Origin: Poecilobothrus nobilitatus | Taxonomy: Eukaryota; Arthropoda; Insecta; Diptera; Dolichopodidae | DNA: 64,000 nt | Direction of reading: 5' to 3' | Assembly: GCA_947095535.1 (NCBI GenBank) | Contig: OX352772.1 | Coordinates: 162,659,162-162,723,161, forward strand | Program-made: the position numbers and the translations under genes | The notes under the pieces: generated by a model | Databases searched by the model: none | What the model was told of the DNA's origin: nothing | What the model saw: only the letters and a program-made list of their open reading frames with translations | Shown: positions 35,971 through 45,394 of the stretch, piece after piece | How the letters are laid out: each line of letters begins with the position of its first letter | Numbering within the stretch: position 1 is the stretch's first letter

Positions 35971-36486
35971 GTGTTATCTCGATTTTGTGCAAAACAGAGC
36001 TGTTCGTTTTACTAAAAAATCTCAAACTTCACTTTACTTTAAGAAAAATATTAACATTTTGCTTTACTATTTTTGTTTATCATAATTGTAAAAATCGCAA
36101 ACTTTCTTCCCATATCTTAATCTCAAAAACTGAACTAGACATTTGTATTAAAAAAAATCCTATTCCAAAGTTTGGTCTTAGTCTTAGAATAGTCTTGATT
36201 GTCTCTTGGTTAAAATCAAACAGAAATAATGTTATAAGTTATGTGGAAATTAAATTATAACAAAAATAAATCTTATATTAAATTATAATCATTTAGAAAA
36301 AAAAAACAATAAATTCAATTCACTGTGTTATATTTAGATTCGATTTAAACATATGATAGTAGTACAATATACAACGAACTTTTTGTAATAAATGTGCATC
36401 CATCTTTTCAACAATGTGTTTCTCTTGTTGTTTTCTTTAATAATTAGTAGTTTAGCATTTATTTTGTTTTAATCAACAATTTAAAT
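35971..36486. other. Downstream flank of the channel gene
   Basis: About 500 bases follow the stop codon of the minus-strand channel gene. They are AT-rich and would include its 3' untranslated region and polyadenylation signals; AATAAA-like words on the minus strand (TTTATT on plus) are frequent, so none can be singled out. Confidence 0.35.
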
Positions 36487-37411
36487 TTATTTAGAACTCC
36501 TTTTCAATAAATTACTTTGCGTTAAAAATTTTACACAAAAAAAGTAAAATACTTCTATTATACTAATAATCGAACATCCAATACAAATTCCTAGAAGCCC
36601 TCCAAAATTACCTTAAAAAATGTAATATAGAATTAAACTAAAATTAGGCAATTATATTTAATTCTTACCCATTATTTCGTACCAGGTATATATAACATCC
36701 TTCCCATATAATGAAGTATTTGGTATAGAAAATTGTATTTTTATAATACTACATGTTTCACAAACTTCTGAATTGCTTCTAAAATTACAGATAATTAATA
36801 AAAGCTATACATATATAAATATAACTGCCAGGAGAAAACGGTATAAAAAAAAGAAAAACATACATATTATGTGCTTTAATAAATTATGGTCCTCGTAATG
36901 CGCTAATAAGAAAATATATGAATCCTGAAGAATAGACATTATTTTGCAAAAAATTTTAAAGATCAGGGAATAAAACATTATTTTATAAAAAAAATACACA
37001 ATATAAGTAAAATATTAAAAAATTTTTTTTTTTACAGAGAGGAAATACTATACAGTAGATAATATTGTAACATGATAGTGACGTTCATTAGAAATTTTAT
37101 GTTTATGACATTATTCTTTTTTTAAATAAAGGAATAAATTATATTATTGTATAACTAATTAAAAAATAGAAATGCCTTGTCACTCATAATCTTATTTGAA
37201 TATTTACAAAGTTTTAATCTTAGGAATACTTGCCTATCAAAAACATAGTAATTTAAGCTATTTGATGCGTTTAAAAAGGATGATGTAACTTGATAATAGT
37301 AATATGTGTTCCTACATAGAGGTAAGCATCCAGGACAATTTAAAGAGTCTTCCACTTCTCGTTCTAAACCTTCACTAACTGTCATTTGTGGTCGATACGT
37401 ATTCCATGTAA
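36487..37411 (-). CDS. Pickpocket-type DEG/ENaC sodium channel, last three exons
   Basis: Exons read on the minus strand are 37411-37234, 36778-36669 and 36611-36487 (stop TAA at 36489-36487). Exon 1 here encodes the Cys-rich extracellular end (CPGCLPLC, as in the family's CxCLPxC motif). The middle exon encodes FSIPNTSLYGKDVIYTWYEI. The last encodes NFGGLLGICIGCSIISIIE, the pore-proximal GGLLG-GxS stretch and second membrane segment of DEG/ENaC channels, then a short cytoplasmic tail. Junctions keep one frame; the first intron begins with GC (AG|GCAAGT) and ends TTTTAG, the second is GT-AG. Upstream exons (above 37411) are not found within the window. These channels are trimeric amiloride-sensitive cation channels of the plasma membrane. 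Confidence 0.88.
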
Positions 37412-37554
37412 CTAGAAATAATTTGAAAATACTTATAACTTTAATAATACTACTCAGAATAAAATAAAAGTTGAAATATAATTTAGACTCTTAGTAGATT
37501 TAGAATGACAATTAAACTACTGCTAAAAATAATTAGTTATTTATTTATGGAACA

Positions 37555-37740
37555 GGGGCCTCGGTGTCCTAGTGGTTAAGAGCGTATGAAATACTCTGGA
37601 AACACCGAGGGAGTGTGGGTTCGAATCCCAAACATGTCGTAAGAGTTATTCCACCTTACAACATTTACAGCCACGCCTGAACAGGAAAGGCTATGTAATT
37701 TCCTGTCCATGTGGCAGAAAAATGCATTAAAAAAAATTTT
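37555..37740 (+). mobile_element. tRNA-derived SINE
   Basis: It begins with a tRNA-like head: A box TGTCCTAGTGGTTAAGAG (37566) and B box GGGTTCGAATCCC (37617). The long A-to-B spacing suggests a class II (Leu/Ser-type) tRNA ancestor. A non-tRNA body with a small hairpin follows (AGGAAAGG...TTTCCTGT), then an A-rich tail near 37728. RNA polymerase III would transcribe it from the internal promoter. It lies upstream of, or in an intron of, the channel gene. Confidence 0.8.
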
Positions 37741-38069
37741 TGTGGTCAAAATTAGTAGGAGTTATACTTATAGAATAGGTGAAAGGTTCTAAGTCTATAT
37801 TTCTGTAGATTTAACTATTCATGATTAAGAATGAAGTATTAAGAATTCGGAATTGATCAGAATTGTTAAAAGGTTAAGCTATTTATACAGATTGGAGGAA
37901 TATCGATATTAGTAAATCCTTATGTCAAAAAAAATCCATCAAGCAGTAAAACAATCAACAAAAGGTTTTTGTTAATATATTATCATTCTTATAATATTAG
38001 TTTCCCGAATTTCAATATACCTATTTAAAATTACAATAGTCATTTCAATACAAAAGTACAATAGTCCCT

Positions 38070-38345
38070 AGTATATTAAAATTACTCCTTGGTTTGTAAC
38101 ATCTCCAAATAAAAATTATAGATATTAAAACTACTGTAGGCATCGCATCAGGAACGAAAATTTTGTCTTTTAAGCTATGTACATTCGTTTATCACCACGA
38201 TAACTCAAATAACAAGAAAGCTAGAGTCAATTAACACAAACATTTCGGCCAAGGTTGATATCGAACAACTAATTTTTTCATCTTCAAATTTGTCATAGAA
38301 AATTTCAGTATAACAAGATATTATTTGAGTTATATTGCTTATTTT
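38070..38345 (+). mobile_element. Family-A fragment A5, degenerate
   Basis: It contains AAAATTACTCCTTGGTTTGTAACATCTCC and AGAAAGCTAGAGTC, matching the 5' third of family A (for example 8639-8790 and 47660-47850) with many changes. The 5' hairpin and 3' end are gone. Confidence 0.6.
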
Positions 38346-38899
38346 GTGTTTTTTTTTTTTTTGTGTTTATGTATCTATTTATATAGCTTATTTATTTTCG
38401 TGAGCTTCATTCTTAATTGTTTAAAATATTTAATTGTTTTTAATTGAGCTTCTACCAAAAAAATTAAATATTTTAGAAAAACATGAATATAATATTTATT
38501 TTTTTATTAATTTATTTTTAGGCGCTCTAAAGCATTAATGCTTTCCTAAGACTAAGACTAAAATAATTTAAGCTATTATGTTTTTAGCGTTTTGTTTTAA
38601 CATGTTGGACCATTTATCTTAAAACTATTAGCTGCTATTATGTGTGATCTTAAAATTTTTCTTATATCTTTTAGGTTCACTTAAAATTTATGTAGCTAAT
38701 TTTATTTTTAATATTAATAGAAATCAATTAGATATAATATAATATACAATACATGTTTATTTGATTATTTTTTTATAACACTATTTGTTTCTTGGTTATT
38801 TAGATTTTTATTATTTATTCTATTAGGTATTTATGCTTGCTGTTTATTACAATAGTTCCTACCAAATTCATGAGATAATTTAGCTTTGGGAAATTTCTC
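38346..38899. other. AT-rich spacer without recognised features
   Basis: T-runs and AT-rich text. A poly-T stretch at 38348-38362 and repeated AATTGTTTTTAATTG words are all that can be said. No gene is supported. Confidence 0.4.
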
Positions 38900-39480
38900 T
38901 TACCTTTTGTAGCCAAAAATTTAAAATCCAAAAAACAAAATCCAAATACCACAAAAGCCAAACCTCACAAAATCCAAATACGACAAAATCAAAACACGGC
39001 AAAATCCAAATATCTCAAAATCCAAATCACAATTTCCGGCTGTTTTTTATAGCTGCGTTTTTTCTAAATTATTCCACGTGGCATATTGAATTAATTAAAT
39101 AAATAAAATAAAATAATATTTATTTTACACATTATATATTTCAACAACAAGGTATTTAAATTAGTGAAGACTGCCGCCCCCAAACCTCGCGAAAAACATA
39201 AACCCTGATTTTGAAACAAACTATCTCTCCTAATTGAGAATCTCACATATACATATATATAAATACTCTGCAAAAAGCGTATAACCTTGATTAGTAAAGG
39301 CGTTCGCCCCCAAAAGCTTTTCTCACATTTATATCTATGAAAGTTAAGATTTTGTTATGTTTGGGTTATGTGGTGTTTGGATTACCAGTGTTTGGTTTAT
39401 GTGGTATTTGGATTATACTCGTACTATGTTGGGATGTTATGCTTTTTGGATTTTATGAATTTCTGAAAATAAAAATGGTT
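38900..39480 (-). repeat. Repeat family E, copy E2, with mirror-image minisatellite ends
   Basis: The reverse complement of 39140-39300 matches E1: GTTATACGCTTTTTGCAGAG, then GTGAGATTCTCAATTAGGAG, then the CGAGGTTTGGGGGCGG-like block. The left end (38925-39030) is a run of AAATCCAAATACCACAAA-type units, and the right end (39355-39470) is the mirrored GTTATGTGGTGTTTGGATT type. The element therefore has inverted repeats made of short tandem units. Confidence 0.6.
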
Positions 39481-39953
39481 TGGATTTTGAGAATTGGGAA
39501 TTTGTAGGATTACCTATGAAAGAACTACAGGAAAATCTGATAGATTGGAGAATCTAGGATATGAATTAATTGAAAGATCAAATTGAAAAACAATTCAAAG
39601 AACAATGATATACAGCACTTAGAAATCAATCAGCTAGTAAATCATTGAGCATTAAATCCACGTATGCAGTTCAATAATAAATTAATGTTGTCATTATGTG
39701 ACATTGTGAAAATAAAAATGAAGAAGAATTTTGCAATTATCCATATGACAAAAAAGCTTTAATTGTTACCTGGATCTTAGATAAAGTTTTTAAAGCTGTG
39801 CAAAAGAAACATAAATTTCTGCAAATCTATGAAATATCGGGGTACAATAGGAATACATAAAGTACATATTTTTTTTTTTTCAAATTCAAACAATAATTAA
39901 ATTGATTTTTCTAGTTTTTAAAATTCAAATTAAAATTAACTTTTTTCGTTTTT
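39481..39953. other. Spacer without recognised features
   Basis: About 470 bases between repeat E2 and the family-B element. Short frames only; no domain recognised. It could be the left part of the first Polinton, but nothing in it confirms this. Confidence 0.35.
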
Positions 39954-41695
39954 AGCACATTTCCAAAAAAAATTTGAAAAAATGTGCTTATTAGTTTCAC
40001 TCTGTCCGTCCGTCCGTCCGTCCGTCTGTTTACAAAACTTCTACACCGTTGAAGATAGAGAAAAAAAATTTTAACCATAGGTAGGATTCATAAAAAAAAT
40101 AATTTTGTGGAACAACTTTTTCATGTAGCCCCCCCCCATTACGGAGCTACACCCCCTCAAACTTTGAAAAAGCCCTATTTTTAAATGCATATATCTTATG
40201 TTCTGATTAAGATTTTTTCAATCTGAAAACGTCATTCGACAGGTATTTCTTTTAACTTTGTAAATTTATATCAAAATTATACAATTTTTTTAAATTTAGT
40301 ATTTAAATTTACCGTTATGTGAAAACTAAATTTTGCATGATTTTTCTACTTTCATAACTCCGGCACGCTTCTAGATAGAAGCTTGAAATTTTGAGGCAAG
40401 AAACAACTTTTAGAATCAGTATAAGTTTGCTCAGAAAATTTTTTCGTACCACCCCCTGTTTATGAGCTATTAGGGCTTAAAAATTGAAAATTTGCTATTT
40501 TTAAACACCTGTAACTTAGGAACCTGCACACATTTTACTTCTACAAGATGTAAAAATTAAAGCTACAATAATATATTTTTACGTGTGTGAAAGGTTTATT
40601 TTAGTTGTAAAGGGTTCCAAAGTTGCAGCTCTTCAAAATTGTAAAACAGCCCCATTTTCAGATGTATATATCTCGGGCTCTGCGTAATAGTTTTGCAATC
40701 TAAAACCGGTAGAAGATCGAAAATTTTATTATCTATATAAAACAATATCAAAATTATGTAATATTTTGTAATTTACGTTTTAAATTTACCGTTTTGTGAA
40801 AACCACATTTTGCATGAAATTTCTTTTTTCATAACTCCGGCACTCCTTTAGATAGGAATTAGTATAAGTTTCCTCAGAAAATTTTTTGGTAACGCCCCCG
40901 CTTTAAGAGTTATTACGCCTCAAAAATTGAAAATTTGCTATTTTTAGACACCTGTAACTTAGGCACCTGTAAAAATTTTGCTTCGGCAAGACATGAAAAT
41001 TAAAGCTACAATAATATATTTTTACGTGTGTGAAAGGTTTATTTTAGTTGTAAAGAGTTCCAAAGCTACAGCTCTTCAAAATTGTAAAAAAGCCCCATTT
41101 TCAGATGTATATATCTCGGGCTTTGCGTAATAGTTTTGCAATCTAAAACCGGTAGAAGATCGAAAATTTTATTATCTATATAAAACAATATCAAAATTAT
41201 GTAATATTTTGTAATTTACGTTTTAAATTTACCGTTATGTGAAAACCACATTTTGCATGAAATTTCTTTTTTCATAACTCCGGTACCCCTTTAGATAGGA
41301 ACCTGAAATTTTGAGACAAGAAAGAACTTTTAGAATTAGTATAAGTTTCCTCAGAAAATTTTTTGGTAGCGCCCCCTCTTTAAGAGTTATTACGCCTGAA
41401 AAATTGAAAATTTGCTATTTTTAGACACCTGTAACTTAGGCACCTGTAAAAATTTTTCTTCGGCAAGACATAAAAATTAAAGCTTCAATAATATTTTTAC
41501 GTGTGTTAACAGCTTTTCTTAGTTATATAGGATTCCGGACTTACGGCCCCTCAAAATCTCAAAAATGTCCTATTTTCAAGTTTTTTCTTATTACATGAAA
41601 TTTTCAAATTTTTGTGTAAGTCACACTTCTAAACAGTTTGTATTGAGTTTTGGAAATGTGCGCTTTTAAAAACCGTTGGTTTACATTCTACCTTG
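39954..41695 (+). mobile_element. Family-B HINE-like element, long copy B2 with internal tandem duplication
   Basis: The 5' end AGCACATTTCC forms a hairpin with AAATGTGC 23 bases on. GTCCGTCCGTCCGTCC is at 40004. An inverted copy of the 5' end (TTTTGGAAATGTGC) is at 41649-41662, followed by an AAACC/GGTTT hairpin and the 3' end ATTCTACCTTG before TTTT. Inside, a unit of about 440 bp with TTTCATAACTCCGG and CACCTGTAACTTAGGCACC is present nearly three times (around 40350, 40830, 41270). It directly abuts the polymerase B remnant. Confidence 0.8.
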
Positions 41696-41744
41696 TTTTA
41701 ATTTTGTTTTTTTTTGAAAAAGTTATTTTTGGTCTTCGTGTTGA

Positions 41745-42872
41745 CGGATATTGTACAGATACAAAACAAATATTTGAGTTTTATGGCTGTTATTATCATG
41801 GCCATCCAAAATGTTTCAAAAATAATAATGATAAAAAATATGAAACACGTTATGAGACTACATATCCAAAGCCAATAAATTACGATCTTTAGGTTATCAA
41901 GTGGGAGTGTGAATTTCGAAATGAAATGAGATCAAAAGAATACGAAGCATTTTTCTCAAAATTGGAGAACAAAAGTTTGATAGCACTAAAGCCACGTGAC
42001 GCGTTTTATGGCGGTAGAACAGGAAACACAAGAACATATTATAAATGTGCACCTGGTGAGAAAATAATGTATATAGATATATGCTCACTATATCCTTGGG
42101 TGTGTAAATACGGAAAATTTCCAGTGGGTCATGCAAAAGTTCATGTTGGACAAATTGAGTGCAATAAATTAAATTTAAATGATACTGAAGGATTAATAAA
42201 GGAATTGATACTTCCTCCAGAAAAACTTTATCACCCGGTTTTGCCTATAAATCAAAATAATATAGTAATTTCCTGCTGTCAAACATGTAGCTTGGAAATT
42301 AATATTGATGACTGCTCTCATGACAATCGTAATAGGTCAATTTTAGGAACATGGGTTATAGATGAAGTAAGAGAAGCAGAAACAGGGATACACAATTGTG
42401 CAAATATACGAGGTATAGGAGTATACTGTTAAACAATTTAATCCCCTTACATCACAAGAAGGAATTTTCACTGAAATGATGAACAAGTTCCTTAAACTTA
42501 AACAAAAAGCTTCTGGCTGGCCTAGCTGTTGTAGAACTGCTTTTGTAGCTACTTACACTACCATGCATACGAACTATGCACATAAAATATATAGTACCAA
42601 CTCCAAATGTGAAAAAACTGTTTGCAAAATCAAAGGTATTGGTTCAAATTATAACGCTTCACAAGAAATAAATTTTGGCTCTATGAAACAATTAGTTAAA
42701 AAATTAAACAATTTTTAACAAATAAATATAACATTTCCTAGTATTCGTCGAACATACGATCACAGAGTCATCACTGTTCCTGAAAGAAAGACATATCGAA
42801 TAAATTCCAGAAAACGAGTTTTTGCAAATGATTATACTTCAGTTCCTTATGGCTTCAAAAAGAAAAAAATTT
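41745..42872 (+). pseudogene. Polinton 1 protein-primed DNA polymerase B, catalytic centre deleted
   Basis: 41730-41892 encodes VDGYCTDTKQIFEFYGCYYH and GHPKCF, the entry of Polinton PolB before the palm. After a stop, 41926-42432 encodes FYGGRTGNTRTYYK and the motif DICSLYPWVCKYGKFPVGH (palm motif A region, DxxSLYP). Then frames shift: 42530-42720 carries CEKTVCKIKGIGSNY and 42735-42872 the C-terminus (RRTYDHRVITVPERK ... SVPYGFKKKK). The DTDS catalytic motif expected between them is absent, so about 150 residues are deleted. The family replicates Polinton DNA by protein priming. The N-terminal exonuclease is not present here. Confidence 0.78.
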
Positions 42873-43048
42873 AAAAATTATTGTTAATATATTGTAGAAA
42901 TTTTGTATTTTAAACTATTAAATTACAGTATTGAAATAAAATCTTTTAATTTTACCGTTTTTAATTTTCAGTATATAGTCGAAAATTTATTTACATAATA
43001 TATATATTTTATTCAAATTCACAGTTGCAGTTTAACTTTTCAATAATA

Positions 43049-43971
43049 ATGTCAAAAGCACAAATAGTATCTGAAATTCATCGTCCAGTTAGACGTAGAT
43101 TTCGAAGACGAAAAATATCTCAAAGAGGGTTAAATGATACATGGGAAATTGATCTTGTAGATATATCGGCCTATCAAAAAGTGAATAATGGATACAAGTT
43201 CCTCTTAACTGTTATCGATATATTTTCGAAATATGCATATGCCGAAAAAGTTAAATCAAAAGCAGCAGATGACGCAGTTAAAAGTATAGAAAAGATTTTT
43301 AAAAGGGAGGGGAAGTCTCCAACAAATATTCATTCTGACCAGGGAAAAGAATTTTTCAACAAAAAATTCTAAAATTTGATGAAAAGCTATACAATAAATC
43401 ACTATCATACTTATTCAGAAATGAAGGCTAGTGTTTGTGAAAGGTTTAACAGAGCATTAAAATCAATTATGTGGAAACAGTTTAGTTTACAAAGAAATTT
43501 TAAATGGATAGAACTTTTACCAAAACTAATTGAAAAATATAATAACACAAGACACAGTACAATTAAGCTAAAACCAAACCAAGTTACATCACAAAATGAA
43601 AAACAAATTTTTTGTTCAATTTACAATTACCCTAAAATATTTAATAAGGGAAAATTTAATGTTGGTGATTTTGTTAGAATTGCAAGATCTAAAGGTACTT
43701 TTCAAAAAGCATATGAACCTAACTATTCAACTGAAGTTTTTAAATAGCTTTCAAAAACAAGACAGACCCGATTACACATAGTTTAAAAGATTATAAAAAT
43801 AAATTAGTTCATGGTGGCTTCTATGAACAGGAACTAACTAGTGTCAAAGACCCCAATGCTTATTTAATTGAAAAAATTTTAAAACGAAAAGGCAATAAAG
43901 TATATGTAAAATATTTAGGCTTTGATAATAGTCATAATAAATGGATAAGTAAATATGATATTCTCAAGTAA
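43049..43971 (+). pseudogene. Polinton 1 integrase with C-terminal chromodomain, lightly broken
   Basis: The start ATG is at 43049 (MSKAQIVSEIHRPVRRR). The retroviral-type DDE core shows TWEIDLVD (first Asp), NIHSDQGKEF (second Asp) and SVCERFNRALKS (Glu). A stop at 43370 separates the second Asp from the Glu. 43640-43747 is the SH3-like part (FNVGDFVRIARSKGTF). After a frameshift, 43857-43971 encodes a chromodomain (YLIEKILKRKGNKVYVKYLG, then KWISKYDIL). Only two breaks are seen. About 60 percent of residues match the integrase at 51254-52182 by eye, so it belongs to a different element. Confidence 0.82.
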
Positions 43972-44323
43972 GAAACTTTTTCTTAACTTTAGAGGACTGT
44001 AAAATGCAACAATGTTGTAAAAATGCTAATAGAAAAAATAAAAATAGAAAAATATTTACTAATAAAAATAAATAATTTAGAAATAGGTAAATAAAAAATA
44101 ATATTCTTTCATAAAAAAGTATAATTAGAATTTATGTAGAAGATTTTTTCTTAACTTTAGAACACTGTTAAATGCAATAATGTTGTAAAAAATGCTATTT
44201 AAAAAAATTATAGTTTTATTATAATGAATTACAATTTATTACATTAATAAACAACTTACTTTACAATTTTTGGTTTTTAACTAGTTTTCTTAAGTTTTCA
44301 AAGAAGCTTTTAATAAGAAAAAT
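43972..44323. other. AT-rich spacer with a repeated block
   Basis: Two similar segments, around 43975-44035 and 44150-44205, both read TTTTTCTTAACTTTAGA then a CTGT-AAATGCAA-AATGTTGTAAAAA text. This is a short local duplication behind the integrase. No coding sequence. Confidence 0.5.
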
Positions 44324-44586
44324 ATGGAAACTAGAAAGAATTTCTTAAAAACAAAAGATATGGAGCAAGATGCTCTATATCATATCTCTCTTTCTTGAGA
44401 CCCGTCTTTGAGACCCGTAATTTAATTATATTTGTACCTCAAAAATATACTGATATTTTTGAGAATTCGGATTTTGTAAAAGAAATAAAAGAAAAAGAAC
44501 ATTTTGTATATAAAGTTAAAAATTTAAATTTAAGTATTGTAGATATATCTGAGTCTTTTGGTAAAATATATGCAAATTACCAATAA
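44324..44586 (+). pseudogene. Small unknown gene, frameshifted
   Basis: From an ATG at 44324 the frame runs METRKNFLKTKDMEQDALYH and then meets a stop. A 13-base local duplication (GAGACCCGTCTTT) at 44397-44419 disturbs the frame, and in the next frame it continues to 44586 (IIFVPQKYTDIFENSDF, then SESFGKIYANYQ). I do not recognise the family. The position after the integrase makes it a candidate accessory gene of Polinton 1. It could also be a chance frame. Confidence 0.35.
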
Positions 44587-44749
44587 ATAATGTAAATTGG
44601 TTTGTAGTTATAAGTTTTTATTATTATTAATAAATAAAAATAAAATTTAAAAAAGGTATAAATTTCTTTTATTTAGTTGCTTTATTTTTTATGATTCAGG
44701 TTTATATGTACCTAAATTGATTTTGAAATTGAAATTGACAAAATTGATT

Positions 44750-44900
44750 TATTTAATTTTTTTTTTCGTAACAACACAGGTATTTCATAAAAGAGCCAAG
44801 AAAAATTACATCATACATTAAATTTTTGAACCGGAATAAAAATCTCTACTTGCTACCTTGCAACATTTTTTCTGTACAGTATTTCTGAATATGTATTTCT
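44750..44900 (-). pseudogene. Remnant paralogue of the unknown gene at 45395
   Basis: On the minus strand, a segment encodes CNFSWLFYEIPVLLRK with one upstream stop. It matches CNYSRLFFEIPVLLEN near the C-terminus of the next minus-strand gene. Only this end is preserved, so it is a decayed tandem duplicate. Confidence 0.5.
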
Positions 44901-45077
44901 TTTACTATTTCAAATTTTGACATGATTTATACACCATCTAGATTTAAAAATCCAATTTTACATTTATTTATTTATATACTCTGAAAATTTGAAGTTTGAC
45001 TGGGTGCTACAGTATATAATGCAGTTCAATTTTATTGGCAGATTTTCAATTCAATTTTTGTAAGATATTTATTTAAA

Positions 45078-45320
45078 ATGGCAGCTAATTCAACAACATT
45101 TCCATTTACTGAAGAAACTGCAATAGTCAGTATACTAAATTAGGTCCAAGTTAATGAAATTACATCCATCGTAGATGAGGAGGAATTAATGGAAACTGAG
45201 GAATTCATACCACCGTTTCAAGTCTTAGACGAAAATATAGTGGAGCAACAAATTTGGGAAAAAAATAACCAAGAAGGAGATCCTGACTATTTTGCAGAAC
45301 TTTTTAGAAATAATATATAA
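45078..45320 (+). pseudogene. Small acidic unknown ORF with an internal TAG
   Basis: ATG at 45078 (MAANSTTFPFTEETAIVSIL), a TAG at 45141, then an open frame to TAA at 45320 rich in Glu and Asp (DEEELMETEEFIPPFQVL). Total length would be 80 codons. No domain is recognised. It lies convergent to the minus-strand gene ending at 45395, with only 75 bases between stops, and so may be the end of a transcription unit. Confidence 0.4.
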
Positions 45321-45394
45321 GAATATTTGTGTAAATGTATATGTATCTACTATATATAAGTAATTCATAATAAAAAACAAATTAAATAAAATTT

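Noticed and set aside
37555..37640. Functional tRNA gene
   Set aside because: The A and B boxes fit, but the acceptor stem ends do not pair well and a non-tRNA body with A-rich tail follows, so a SINE fits better.
42476..42718. Separate small gene after polymerase B
   Set aside because: Its second half is the C-terminal part of polymerase B in a shifted frame, so it belongs to that pseudogene.
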